This document shows positions 1 to 7,530 of a stretch of 46,409 nt of DNA, in pieces. This stretch comes from JAJUFS01 sp036381175 (lineage in GTDB: Bacteria; Pseudomonadota; Gammaproteobacteria; Natronospirales; JAJUFS01): contig DASVDI010000013.1 of NCBI GenBank assembly GCA_036381175.1, forward strand, positions 1 through 46,409, in the 5' to 3' direction. Made by a program: the position numbers and the translations under genes. The notes under the pieces were generated by a model. The model was not told the DNA's origin. It did no database searches and saw only the letters and a list, made by a program, of their open reading frames with translations. Numbering within the stretch: position 1 is the first letter of the stretch; every line of letters begins with the position of its first letter.

Positions 1-66
1 CACGCCGGCATCCGCTTCCTTCAGGATCTGGACAATCTGGTGTTCTGAAAATTTTGACTTGCGCAT
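1..66 (-). CDS. IS3-family transposase OrfA, 5' end only
   Basis: The minus strand encodes the first 22 residues of a protein starting MRKSKFSEHQIVQILKEA, the typical N-terminus of the small helix-turn-helix OrfA of IS3-family elements. In complete elements OrfA binds the IS ends and is fused to OrfB by frameshifting to make the transposase. The frame runs off the window edge, so its completeness cannot be judged. A GGAGG ribosome-binding site lies eight bases before the ATG, inside the duplicated segment upstream. The IS end is probably near position 209, where the top strand reads GGTTCA, a CA terminus as in IS3 elements. Confidence 0.85.
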   Translation of the reverse strand, partial: MRKSKFSEHQIVQILKEADAGV

Positions 67-73
67 TGAGAAC

Positions 74-203
74 CCCTCCCGTTACCAATATGGCAGAAGT
101 TCTCCTTTCGCGCGTTTCAAATTGAGGGGAAGCTTACGCCCTCCCGTTACCAATATGGCAGAAGTTCTCCTTTCGCGCGTTTCAAATTGAGGGGAAGCTT
201 ACG
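74..203. repeat. Two perfect tandem copies of a 65-bp IS-end segment
   Basis: Positions 74-138 and 139-203 are identical and directly adjacent. Each begins CCCTCCCGTTACCAATATGG and ends GGGGAAGCTTACG. The unit covers the untranslated leader and end region of the IS3-type element, including its ribosome-binding site. It looks like a local tandem duplication of one IS end. Only two copies exist and there is no spacer, so it is not a CRISPR array. Confidence 0.9.
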
Positions 204-209
204 GGTTCA

Positions 210-320
210 TTTACGCTTCCGGCGAAAGCAATGATGAACGGCAGGTTGTTCGATACGGAGACGATGAAGGAAATGATTTCCGGCGAGATGAAACCGCAAC
301 CGTTGTTCTTTCAGGAGTGA
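210..320 (+). pseudogene. 3' remnant of a host gene cut by the IS (possibly amidohydrolase-like)
   Basis: An open frame enters from the IS boundary and ends at a TGA at 318-320. It reads through AMMNGRLFDTETMKEM to a tail ending PLFFQE. A run like NGRLFD...T close to the C-terminus resembles the tails of imidazolonepropionase-type amidohydrolases, but the fragment is too short for a firm family call. A strong terminator follows 26 bases later, as expected for the end of a real transcription unit. The upstream part must lie beyond the IS, outside the window, or be lost. Confidence 0.45.
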
Positions 321-346
321 GATTCACTTCTCGTGAAACAGGAAGG

Positions 347-368
347 GCGCCGCAAGGCGCTTTTTTTT
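347..368 (+). terminator. Rho-independent terminator
   Basis: A GCGCC/GGCGC stem with a GCAA tetraloop is followed by eight T residues. It lies just downstream of the truncated host gene and between it and the convergent membrane-protein gene. Confidence 0.85.
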
Positions 369-385
369 GAAAATTGCAGTTCGTT

Positions 386-1081
386 CTAGTCTATTACTCT
401 CGCATCAACATCGCTGATACGAGGCGAAGACAGAAATACTCCGAGTTCTTTGACAAAAAGCTCCAACGCGGTCTTATAACTCTCAATATGTGGGTGTATC
501 TCGTTCCAAAATTCGTTATTAGCTTCGTTCGATCTAGAGACCGCAGACCGATAAGCTTCCTTATCCCCAGATGCGTAAGCATTGGCCTCCTCTACCGAAG
601 TGAATTTGATCGCGCCAAATCTGCTTTTGAATATCACCTTCGCTTCCATCGCAGATTTTACTAAGTTTGTTGAATACGTTATCAACTCATGCTCCGAGGG
701 CAAAAACAAAATAAGTCGCTGATACTCTCGTAGTAAAACGACGATATTCTGGTTAAATGCAGTTTGGAATTCGTATAGAGACCTTCCATTATCCATTGGA
801 ATATCTCCGAAATTAACTGCGAAACGTTCATGCAATAACTCAATAGCAACATCATGAAACGCCAACAAATGTTTCTCTTGATTTGCACGGCGGGACAAAA
901 AAAATCGCGACTCCTCCGCTAACTGTGTTCGGATATTCTCCACCTTCGAAGTTATGACCCCAATATCTTCCTTCGTGGCAGCATTCTTTCCCTTTTCACG
1001 CATGTAGGATCCGAGAAAACTACGCAGAAAAAAACCGAGGGCCCCGCCGATCAAAAGTAACGCTGTTTCATACCCATCCAA
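386..1081 (-). CDS. Membrane-anchored coiled-coil hypothetical protein, TTG start
   Basis: A 231-residue protein with one N-terminal membrane segment (about residues 6-24), then a charged helical region with an ATKEDIGVITSKVENIR run (about 35-51), and a long mostly helical soluble part. Short single-span proteins with this ATKEDI...KVE run are, to my knowledge, common as uncharacterised accessory genes in bacterial islands, with no assigned activity. The start is TTG at 1081 because AGGAGG lies seven bases before it and no in-frame ATG is better placed. The start sits two bases after the stop of the VWA-FHA gene, so the two are probably co-transcribed and coupled. Base composition is clearly more AT-rich than the neighbours, and rare-looking codons such as ATA and AGA occur, which suggests recent acquisition. 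No function is assigned. Confidence 0.75.
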   Translation of the reverse strand: MDGYETALLLIGGALGFFLRSFLGSYMREKGKNAATKEDIGVITSKVENIRTQLAEESRFFLSRRANQEKHLLAFHDVAIELLHERFAVNFGDIPMDNGRSLYEFQTAFNQNIVVLLREYQRLILFLPSEHELITYSTNLVKSAMEAKVIFKSRFGAIKFTSVEEANAYASGDKEAYRSAVSRSNEANNEFWNEIHPHIESYKTALELFVKELGVFLSSPRISDVDARVID

Positions 1082-1083
1082 TA

Positions 1084-2451
1084 TTAAACCTCCTCCGCCG
1101 CCGCATCCGGCCGTTTCATTTTCGCCTCCGGCGAAATCATGGTGCGGTCGGAATCGAACAGTTCCGGAATCACGAATTCGAATTCATGCCGGTGCACGCG
1201 CACCATGTCGCCGTGCTTGAGCGGATGCTCGGCGGTGACGCGCTGGTCGTTGACGAAGGTGCCGTTGACGCTGCCTTCATCGCGAATCCAGAACGACTGC
1301 CCGCGCCGTTCGATGGTGGCATGCCATCGCCCCACGGTGCGTTCGTCGACGACAACGTAATCCATGGCGGGATCGGAACCGGAAACGCGACCGATTACCG
1401 CAGGCTTCGCGCCGAGTTCGTGGCGCTTGATGTCGGAGGGATCATAGACGTCGTAAAGAACGGCCTTCGGCCCGTGATCTTCCGGCTCCCGCAGCAGGCG
1501 GTTGCGACTCTGCCACAGGCGGACGACTTCATCGCCCCAGAGAATGCCGACGCCAACCGCACCAAGCACGATGAGCGCTGCCACGATCAGGATCAGCCGC
1601 CACGGGCTTTCTTCATCGTCAGCCGACGCGGCGTTTTCCGCAGGTGGATTGACGGATTCGGTTTCGGCGGATGATTCGGGTGGCAATTCCGGCGGCGTGT
1701 AGACGAGCCGTTCCGGTTCCTGAGTTGCGGGAACGATCGGCTCCGGTTCTGCGGTGACGAATGCTTCGGCTTCGATCTCGAGCGCCGGTTCCCCGAGGAC
1801 GTCGTTGATGCGCGCCATGACGCCGGCAATGTCCTGCGCACGCAAGGCGCGGAAATATTCGCCGTCCGTTGCCTGCGAAACGCTTTGCAGCAGCTCGTAG
1901 TCCGCATTTTCCGTGAACGCGATACCGAAGATCCGCACATCCTGCTCGCGCGCCTCCTCGGTGAGCCGCTCGCGTAGCCAGCGCGCCTTTTCCAGATCGC
2001 GCTCGGCGTTGCCGGTGTCGATGATGCCGTCGGTCATAAGGATGATGGCCTTGCCCGCATCCTCGCGGCCGTTCACGCGCAGCTCGTAGAGCGCGCGCTC
2101 CACGGCGGCGGCGGTTTCCGTCCACTGGCCGCTGAAATCCAGGTTGTCGAGCCCGCCCAGCAGGCGTTCGCGCTCGCCGGGCATCACGGGCGTGAGCGGC
2201 TTCGTGAGCGTCGGCGAGCCCGCGAATATCACGATGCCGACGCGCGTATCCGATGACTGGCTGCGGATGAAATCCGTGACCGCCGAAACGCTGAGGCGCG
2301 CCGGATCGTTGGCGCGCATGCTGCCGGAATTGTCGAGCACGAGCATGACATCGCGCGGCGCGGCCGCCTGTGCGACGGCGCTGGTGCCGGCCAGCAGCAT
2401 TACCAAGGCCAGTCTCCGGATGGTCCCGGTCCGTGTTGCCGAATTCCTCAT
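1084..2451 (-). CDS. Exported VWA-domain protein with C-terminal membrane segment and FHA domain
   Basis: The 455-residue protein has a signal peptide (about 1-31, cut after AQA), a von Willebrand A domain (about 34-215) with the metal-site motif DNSGS at 40-44 and a second-loop MTDG near 140, a proline/glutamate-rich linker, one membrane segment (about 285-305) and an FHA domain (about 345-430) with GRWHATI and GSVNGTF motifs. The topology puts the VWA domain outside and the phosphothreonine-reading FHA domain inside, so it could couple an envelope event to Ser/Thr phosphorylation; this is inference. The start at 2451 is preferred over an upstream ATG at 2493 because GGGAG lies ten bases before it and the signal peptide then begins cleanly. 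It is followed by the coupled AT-rich membrane-protein gene. Confidence 0.85.
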   Translation of the reverse strand: MRNSATRTGTIRRLALVMLLAGTSAVAQAAAPRDVMLVLDNSGSMRANDPARLSVSAVTDFIRSQSSDTRVGIVIFAGSPTLTKPLTPVMPGERERLLGGLDNLDFSGQWTETAAAVERALYELRVNGREDAGKAIILMTDGIIDTGNAERDLEKARWLRERLTEEAREQDVRIFGIAFTENADYELLQSVSQATDGEYFRALRAQDIAGVMARINDVLGEPALEIEAEAFVTAEPEPIVPATQEPERLVYTPPELPPESSAETESVNPPAENAASADDEESPWRLILIVAALIVLGAVGVGILWGDEVVRLWQSRNRLLREPEDHGPKAVLYDVYDPSDIKRHELGAKPAVIGRVSGSDPAMDYVVVDERTVGRWHATIERRGQSFWIRDEGSVNGTFVNDQRVTAEHPLKHGDMVRVHRHEFEFVIPELFDSDRTMISPEAKMKRPDAAAEEV

Positions 2452-2555
2452 GCTCGCGTTGCTCCCTTCCAGGCTTGTCGTATTTCCGCGCACTGTTCGA
2501 GAAGTTTAGACCGAAATTGCGCCCGTTCCGAATCCGCGGGTGCGATTTCTCATCG

Positions 2556-3488
2556 TCAATAAAGCAATTCGGGACCGCGCGGCACAATACCGGTCGGGTT
2601 GAGCTGGTCATGCGAGACGAAATAATGGTGCTTGATGTGATGCATGTTGACGGTTTCGGCAATGCCCCGCACCGCCAGCGTGCGTCCCACCAGCGCATGC
2701 AGGTTTGGGTAATCGTGGATGCGGCGAAGATTGCATTTGAAATGCGTGTAATAGACGGCATCGAAACGGATCAGCGTCGTGAACAGCCGGATATCGGCTT
2801 CCGTCAGCTGCCCGCCCACCAGCCAGTCCTGGCCTTCAAGCCTGGCTTCGATCTCGTCCAGGCCTTCAAACAGGCGCAGGAAAGCGTCTTCATACGCAGA
2901 CTGCGAGGTGGCGAAACCGCTTTTGTAGACGCCATTGTTGATGCGGTCATAAACGAGCGCGTTTACCGCGTCGATTTCCTCGCGCAACGCTTCGGGATAC
3001 AGATCAACACTTGCATCGCCCAGCGTGTCGAACTCGCTGTTGAGCATGCGGATAATCTCGGACGACTCGTTGTTGACGATGGTGTTTTCTTTCTTGTCCC
3101 ACAGCACGGGTACGGTCACGCGACCGGTGTAGTCCTGTTTGGCGAGCGTGTAGATTTCGTGGAGAAAATTCTTGCCATGCAGCCTGTCGCCGGTCGCGCC
3201 GTCATCCGTGCGAAACGTCCAGCCGTGCTCGCGCATGTACCAATGCACGACAGAGACGTCGATAACGTCTTCCAGGTTTTTCAAGCTGCGCACGATCAGT
3301 GCGCGATGCGCCCAGGGACAAGCGAGCGACACATAAAGATGATAACGACCCTTTTCCGGTGCAAAGCGCGTGCTGCCATCCGCTCGTACCCAGTCGCGGA
3401 AGCCCGCATCCTCGCGCACGAATTTCCCGCCGTGCTTTGCGGTGTCGTACCACTGGTCATGCCATTTGCCGTCGATCAAGCGTCCCAT
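2556..3488 (-). CDS. yqjG: Glutathionyl-hydroquinone reductase (Xi-class GST)
   Basis: The 310-residue protein matches the YqjG/ECM4 family, which reduces glutathionyl-hydroquinones using glutathione in the cytoplasm. The thioredoxin-like N-terminal half carries SLACPWAHR, with the nucleophilic cysteine of the CPWA motif. The C-terminal helical half holds a TEADIRLFTTLIRFD run and a YYTHFKCN run typical of this class. The start at 3488 is chosen because AGGAGG stands six bases upstream; the frame is open further but those codons lack a ribosome-binding site. It is divergent from the ABC transporter genes. Confidence 0.88.
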   Translation of the reverse strand: MGRLIDGKWHDQWYDTAKHGGKFVREDAGFRDWVRADGSTRFAPEKGRYHLYVSLACPWAHRALIVRSLKNLEDVIDVSVVHWYMREHGWTFRTDDGATGDRLHGKNFLHEIYTLAKQDYTGRVTVPVLWDKKENTIVNNESSEIIRMLNSEFDTLGDASVDLYPEALREEIDAVNALVYDRINNGVYKSGFATSQSAYEDAFLRLFEGLDEIEARLEGQDWLVGGQLTEADIRLFTTLIRFDAVYYTHFKCNLRRIHDYPNLHALVGRTLAVRGIAETVNMHHIKHHYFVSHDQLNPTGIVPRGPELLY

Positions 3489-3573
3489 GAAAACCTCCTG
3501 CGCCGTGATTGCTCCGATTGCCGCACCGCGTAGAATACCCGCTCGTCCGCGCAGCATTCCAACGGTGAACATC

Positions 3574-4464
3574 ATGACAGCCTCGACGGTCATCCAGGTT
3601 CGCGACCTGGTGAAACACTATCCGAAGACGCGCGCGGTCGACGGCATCGATCTCGACATCCAAGCCGGCGTTTGCTTCGGCCTGCTCGGCCCGAATGGCG
3701 CCGGCAAGACGACGACCGTCGAGATGATCGAAGGTATTGTCAAACCAACTTCGGGCACGGTTCTTTATCGCGGCGAACCGCTGGGGCGAACATTCCGCGA
3801 GCAGGCCGGCATCCAGTTTCAATCGACCGCCTTGCAGGATTTCCAGACGGTGCGCGAAACGCTGGAGACCTTCGCCGCTTTCTATCCGCATCACATGGAC
3901 ATCGATGAAATCATCGAGCTGTGCGCGCTCGGCGGTTTTCTCGACCAGGATGCGCGCAAGGTTTCCGGCGGACAACGGCAACGCCTGCTGCTCGCCATCG
4001 CGCTGGTGAACGATCCGGAAATCCTGTTTCTCGATGAACCGACGACAGGCCTTGATCCGCAGGCGCGCCGAAATTTCTGGGATCTCGTCGAACGCATCAA
4101 GGCACGCAACAAGACCATCCTTTTGACAACGCATTACATGGAAGAGGCGTACATCCTGTGCGACGAAATCGCGATCATGGATCACGGCCGCGTGATTGCG
4201 CGGGGCACGCCGCAACGCCTGCTGCAGGAACATTTCAACGACGTGGTGCTGGAGCTGCCGGAAGACATTGCGGACGAAAAGTTCCGCGATTTTCCGCTGC
4301 AATTGCTCCGCGTTCGCGGCAAGGTGGAAATTTCAACGGACGATGTGAACGCCGCCGTGCACGCGCTGATGGAACGCGACGTGCCACTGAACCATCTGCG
4401 CATCCGTCCGCGCACGCTGGAAGATCTTTTTCTTGAACTCACGGGGCGAGAGCTGCGTGCCTGA
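3574..4464 (+). CDS. ABC-2 type transporter ATP-binding protein
   Basis: The 296-residue ATPase has Walker A GPNGAGKTT (residues 39-47), the signature VSGGQRQRL (about 133), Walker B ILFLDEPTTGLD (about 150-165) and a switch histidine in LLTTHYMEE. A C-terminal extension of about 80 residues resembles that of drug and polysaccharide exporters of the DrrA/NodI type. It would power the permease encoded 23 bases downstream. The ATG at 3574 gives the standard N-terminus; a GTG nine bases earlier is possible. The ribosome-binding site is weak. The substrate cannot be told from sequence. Confidence 0.92.
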   Translation: MTASTVIQVRDLVKHYPKTRAVDGIDLDIQAGVCFGLLGPNGAGKTTTVEMIEGIVKPTSGTVLYRGEPLGRTFREQAGIQFQSTALQDFQTVRETLETFAAFYPHHMDIDEIIELCALGGFLDQDARKVSGGQRQRLLLAIALVNDPEILFLDEPTTGLDPQARRNFWDLVERIKARNKTILLTTHYMEEAYILCDEIAIMDHGRVIARGTPQRLLQEHFNDVVLELPEDIADEKFRDFPLQLLRVRGKVEISTDDVNAAVHALMERDVPLNHLRIRPRTLEDLFLELTGRELRA

Positions 4465-4487
4465 GGCGAACGCCGGAGAAATCAACA

Positions 4488-5495
4488 ATGAAGAAGTTCC
4501 TGGCGATATTCAACGCGCGCAACCGCGAATTCCTGCGCGACCGCTCCACGCTCGGATGGAACATCATCCTGCCCATCGTGCTGGTCATCGGTCTCGGTTT
4601 CATTTTTTCCGACACCAACAAATCGATGTTCAAGGTCGCCGTATTGCACGACGCGGCGACGCTTGCAGCGGAGAACGATCCCTTTCTCGATACGCGCTAC
4701 GTGCAGTTTTTCGAAGTGAGCGATCGCGATGAATATTTCACGCGTGTCAGCCGTCACCAGGTGGACATGCTGCTGGATCTGACCGTCACGCCCGCGCGCT
4801 ACTGGATCAATCCGACATCACCGAAAGGTTATGTGCTGGAAAAAATGCTGCCGGATGGCAGCTACGAACGCGGCGTGGTCGAAGGCGAACAGGTGCGGTA
4901 CGTGGATTGGCTGGTACCGGGAATACTTGGCATGAACCTGATGTTCTCGTGCCTTTTTGGCGTCGGCTACGTGATCGTTCGTTACCGCAAGTCGGGTTTC
5001 CTGAAACGCCTCAATGCCACGCCGCTTGGCGCACTGGAATTTCTCGCCGCACAAGTCGCATCGCGTCTCTGGCTCATCATGGCGATCACGATCGCGGTGT
5101 TCATCGGCACGGACCTGTTTCTCGATTACATGATGAACGGCAGTTACTTGCTGTTGTTGCTCGTCACGACGCTTGGGGCGGTGTCGATGATTTCGCTCGG
5201 GCTTTTGATTGCCGCACGCGTTTCGAGTGAAGAACTCGCCGGCGGTCTTTTGAATCTCGCAAGCTGGCCGATGATGATTCTTTCCGGCGTGTGGTTTTCG
5301 CTGGAAGGCACGCCCGCCATCGTGCAGTGGCTCTCGAAACTGTTTCCGCTGACCTACATGCTCGATGGCGCGCGCAAGATCATGATCGACGGCGCGGGCA
5401 TCGGCGGCGTGTGGCTGGAACTCGCGATGCTCACGGTGATGAGCGTCGTGTTCCTGGCGTTGGGCGCCGTGATGTTTCGATGGAAAGGCGAATAG
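4488..5495 (+). CDS. ABC-2 type transporter permease
   Basis: A 335-residue membrane protein with one N-terminal membrane segment (about 25-42), a large extracytoplasmic domain (about 45-140) and a C-terminal bundle of about five membrane segments, the layout of ABC-2 permeases. The bundle includes the LASWPMMILSGVWF segment typical of the family. It forms an exporter with the preceding ATPase and shares its transcript (23-base gap). No substrate-specific gene lies alongside. Confidence 0.9.
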   Translation: MKKFLAIFNARNREFLRDRSTLGWNIILPIVLVIGLGFIFSDTNKSMFKVAVLHDAATLAAENDPFLDTRYVQFFEVSDRDEYFTRVSRHQVDMLLDLTVTPARYWINPTSPKGYVLEKMLPDGSYERGVVEGEQVRYVDWLVPGILGMNLMFSCLFGVGYVIVRYRKSGFLKRLNATPLGALEFLAAQVASRLWLIMAITIAVFIGTDLFLDYMMNGSYLLLLLVTTLGAVSMISLGLLIAARVSSEELAGGLLNLASWPMMILSGVWFSLEGTPAIVQWLSKLFPLTYMLDGARKIMIDGAGIGGVWLELAMLTVMSVVFLALGAVMFRWKGE

Positions 5496-5573
5496 GAGGA
5501 ATGGCGTTTTCCTGCGCTTGAACTACTGTTATTCCCGAGCCTGGCAAACAGGCATTTCCCGGGGAGTGGCAGC

Positions 5574-5981
5574 ATGAACAAGACCTTCTGGATTGGCTTC
5601 GTTGTCGTTTACGTGGTCGGGTACGCAGTGAACTTCCTGATCCACGGCGTTTTGCTGGATGGAACCTATACGGCGTTGGCTGACCTGTGGCGGCCGGAAC
5701 AGGAAATGATGGACCTGATGTGGATCATGTTTCTCACCAGCATCGTTTTCGTTTTCGCGTTCTGTTACATCTACACAAAGGGTCATGAAGGCAAGGGCAT
5801 CATGGAAGGTGTGCGATACGGCCTGCTGATGGGACTTTTCACGAGCACGCCGATGGCGTTCGATTCCTTCGTGATGTATCCGGTCAGCTTCAATCTCGCG
5901 CTGATCTGGTTTGTCACGGGAATCGTTCAATGGATAATCGCGGGCGCGATTTTCGCTTCGATCTACAAGCCAGGAAAATAA
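5574..5981 (+). CDS. Four-helix membrane protein of unknown function
   Basis: A 135-residue hydrophobic protein with membrane segments near residues 4-24, 46-66, 81-101 and 108-130. A soluble loop between the second and third holds YTKGHEGKGIMEGVRYG, a run found in small uncharacterised membrane proteins; I cannot name the family. GGGGAG lies seven bases before the ATG. It is 78 bases after the ABC permease and may be transcribed separately. It is followed by two REP-like hairpins and a bidirectional terminator shared with the convergent DUF4389 gene. Confidence 0.8.
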   Translation: MNKTFWIGFVVVYVVGYAVNFLIHGVLLDGTYTALADLWRPEQEMMDLMWIMFLTSIVFVFAFCYIYTKGHEGKGIMEGVRYGLLMGLFTSTPMAFDSFVMYPVSFNLALIWFVTGIVQWIIAGAIFASIYKPGK

Positions 5982-5982
5982 C

Positions 5983-6034
5983 GCAGGGCGGGCGAAGCCC
6001 GCCGTTCGATGATGGCGGGCGAAGCCCGCCCTGC
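5983..6034. repeat. Pair of REP-like hairpins
   Basis: The 17-bp palindrome GGCGGGCGAAGCCCGCC occurs twice, at 5987-6003 and 6014-6030. The outer flanks GCAG and CTGC are also complementary, so the pair can form one long inverted structure. It lies at the 3' end of the membrane-protein gene, a usual place for REP/BIME elements. Confidence 0.8.
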
Positions 6035-6038
6035 AAAG

Positions 6039-6064
6039 ACAAACCCCGCTTTCGCGGGGTTTGT
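6039..6064. terminator. Bidirectional terminator
   Basis: The stem ACAAACCCCGC/GCGGGGTTTGT with a TTTC loop has A- and T-rich flanks on both sides. It separates the convergent four-helix membrane-protein and DUF4389 genes. Confidence 0.85.
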
Positions 6065-6068
6065 TCGT

Positions 6069-6458
6069 TCAGCTCGCCGCGCCATCCGGCGTGGCTTTTT
6101 TCTTTGCGGTGGTCTTCTTCTTTTTCGCAGTCGTACTGGCCTTCGTTCGGGCGGCAGCAGCCTCGCCCGCCGCCTCCGGCCAGTCGCCGAACGGGAATGG
6201 CTTGTGCTCACTGTTGAAGGTCAGGTACGCGACGATCTGGCGCACGTATTCCGCCAGTGAACCGCCGAATTCCAGCAGGTTTCTCTGCGTCTCGCGCGTG
6301 AACAGCACGCTCAGGAACTGGAACACCACCACGAAGGCGAGCACGATGGCGGAAAGCCACAGGATCGCGCCGTAAATGATGATGAACAGCAACCGCAGCC
6401 AGGTGTCCTGCGCCTTGATGTTTTCCTTCAACTCGTCGGTGCGAATCTCGTCGTTCAT
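6069..6458 (-). CDS. DUF4389 domain membrane protein
   Basis: The 129-residue protein has two close membrane segments (about 18-60) containing FQFLSVLFT, then the run QIVAYLTFNSEHKPFPFGDWP, which are hallmarks of DUF4389. The C-terminal tail is lysine/alanine-rich (TTAKKKKTTAKKKA), a histone-H1-like extension that might contact acidic polymers; that is inference. The start at 6458 is chosen because AGGA lies five bases upstream. Function is unknown. It is divergent from tatD. Confidence 0.85.
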   Translation of the reverse strand: MNDEIRTDELKENIKAQDTWLRLLFIIIYGAILWLSAIVLAFVVVFQFLSVLFTRETQRNLLEFGGSLAEYVRQIVAYLTFNSEHKPFPFGDWPEAAGEAAAARTKASTTAKKKKTTAKKKATPDGAAS

Positions 6459-6559
6459 TGTCCTGCCCCTGGTCCGCGCGGTTTTCACGCCGGACGTTTC
6501 TGCCAAGTGTTCAATTGACGTATCTTGCGCGAAATTCCCAATCGACGGCAAGTAAACCC

Positions 6560-7351
6560 ATGAATCTCACCGACATCGGCATCAATCTCGCGCATGACAG
6601 TTTCGATCACGACCGCGCCGCGGTGCTGGAACGCGCCAAGGCCGCGGGTGTTGCGCGCTTCATCATCACCGGGACGGATGTCGCGGGCAGTCGTGCGGCG
6701 CTCGCAATGGCTGATGGCGACAATTTTTTCAGCACCGCCGGCGTGCATCCTCATCACGCATCGGAGCTGGATGACGCCGGTCTTGCGAAGCTTCGCGAGC
6801 TGCTGCAGGACGACAAGGTCGTCGCCGTCGGTGAATGCGGCCTGGATTTCTTCCGCGATTTCTCGCCGCGCGACGACCAGCTTCGCGCCTTCGAGGCCCA
6901 GCTTGATCTTGCCGCAGAAACCGGCAAGCCGTTGTTCCTGCACCAGCGCGCTGCGCACGCGGAATTGATGCAGCGGCTGAATGCGCGCCGAAGCGAGTTT
7001 TCCGGCGGCGTGGTCCACTGCTTCACCGACGGCCCGGCGGAACTGGCGGACGTGCTGGCTGCCGGTTTCCACGTCGGCATCACCGGCTGGCTGTGCGATG
7101 AGCGCCGCGGTCATGCCTTGCGTGAGGCAGTGCGCGAGCTTCCGCTCGACCGTTTCATGGTAGAAACCGACGCGCCGTACCTGCTGCCGCGTGACCTGCC
7201 GAAAACGGAACTCAAGCAGGCGGGACGCCGCAACGAGCCGCAATTCCTGCCTCACATCGTGGAAAAACTGGCCGAACTCATGGGCCGGGAACCTGCGGAA
7301 ATCGCACGGCGCAGTACAGAAAACGCGGTCCGGCTGTTCCGCCTCGAATGA
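6560..7351 (+). CDS. tatD: TatD metal-dependent nuclease
   Basis: The 263-residue TIM-barrel hydrolase opens with DIGINL, the form found in TatD proper rather than YcfH. It carries the family motifs TAGVHPHHA, GECGLDF, an LHQR strand, VHCFTDG and ETDAPYLLP with metal-binding His, Glu and Asp residues. TatD proteins are Mg-dependent 3'-5' DNA/RNA exonucleases linked to repair of oxidised DNA; in some bacteria the gene lies beside tatABC, which is not the case here. The start follows ACGGCAAG. A second TatD-family gene lies at 39.7-40.5 kb. Confidence 0.92.
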   Translation: MNLTDIGINLAHDSFDHDRAAVLERAKAAGVARFIITGTDVAGSRAALAMADGDNFFSTAGVHPHHASELDDAGLAKLRELLQDDKVVAVGECGLDFFRDFSPRDDQLRAFEAQLDLAAETGKPLFLHQRAAHAELMQRLNARRSEFSGGVVHCFTDGPAELADVLAAGFHVGITGWLCDERRGHALREAVRELPLDRFMVETDAPYLLPRDLPKTELKQAGRRNEPQFLPHIVEKLAELMGREPAEIARRSTENAVRLFRLE

Positions 7352-7530
7352 AAGGCCTTGAGCCTGAAGCCTTTGGCGTCCGGTTAGCCCGGCTCAGAGC
7401 CGCTGTGGTAAACTTCGCGTTTCCTTTTTCATCAATGACTTAGCGCGATCTCACGCGATCGGCGGCCATTGAAACGGGTCGCGCGGCAGGTGTTGTGGCC
7501 GATCCGCTCATCAACCAACGGGTATTTTTA

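Noticed and set aside
74..203. Possible CRISPR repeat pair
   Set aside because: Two adjacent 65-bp copies with no spacer and coincident with an IS end.
386..1081. Anti-phage defence gene
   Set aside because: The AT-rich, single-span protein has no nuclease, ATPase or NADase motif, and no defence partner is next to it.
3457..4302. Minus-strand open frame across the ABC ATPase
   Set aside because: Shadow of a gene with complete Walker and signature motifs.
6560..7351. Tat export locus
   Set aside because: No tatABC genes lie nearby; the gene stands alone.
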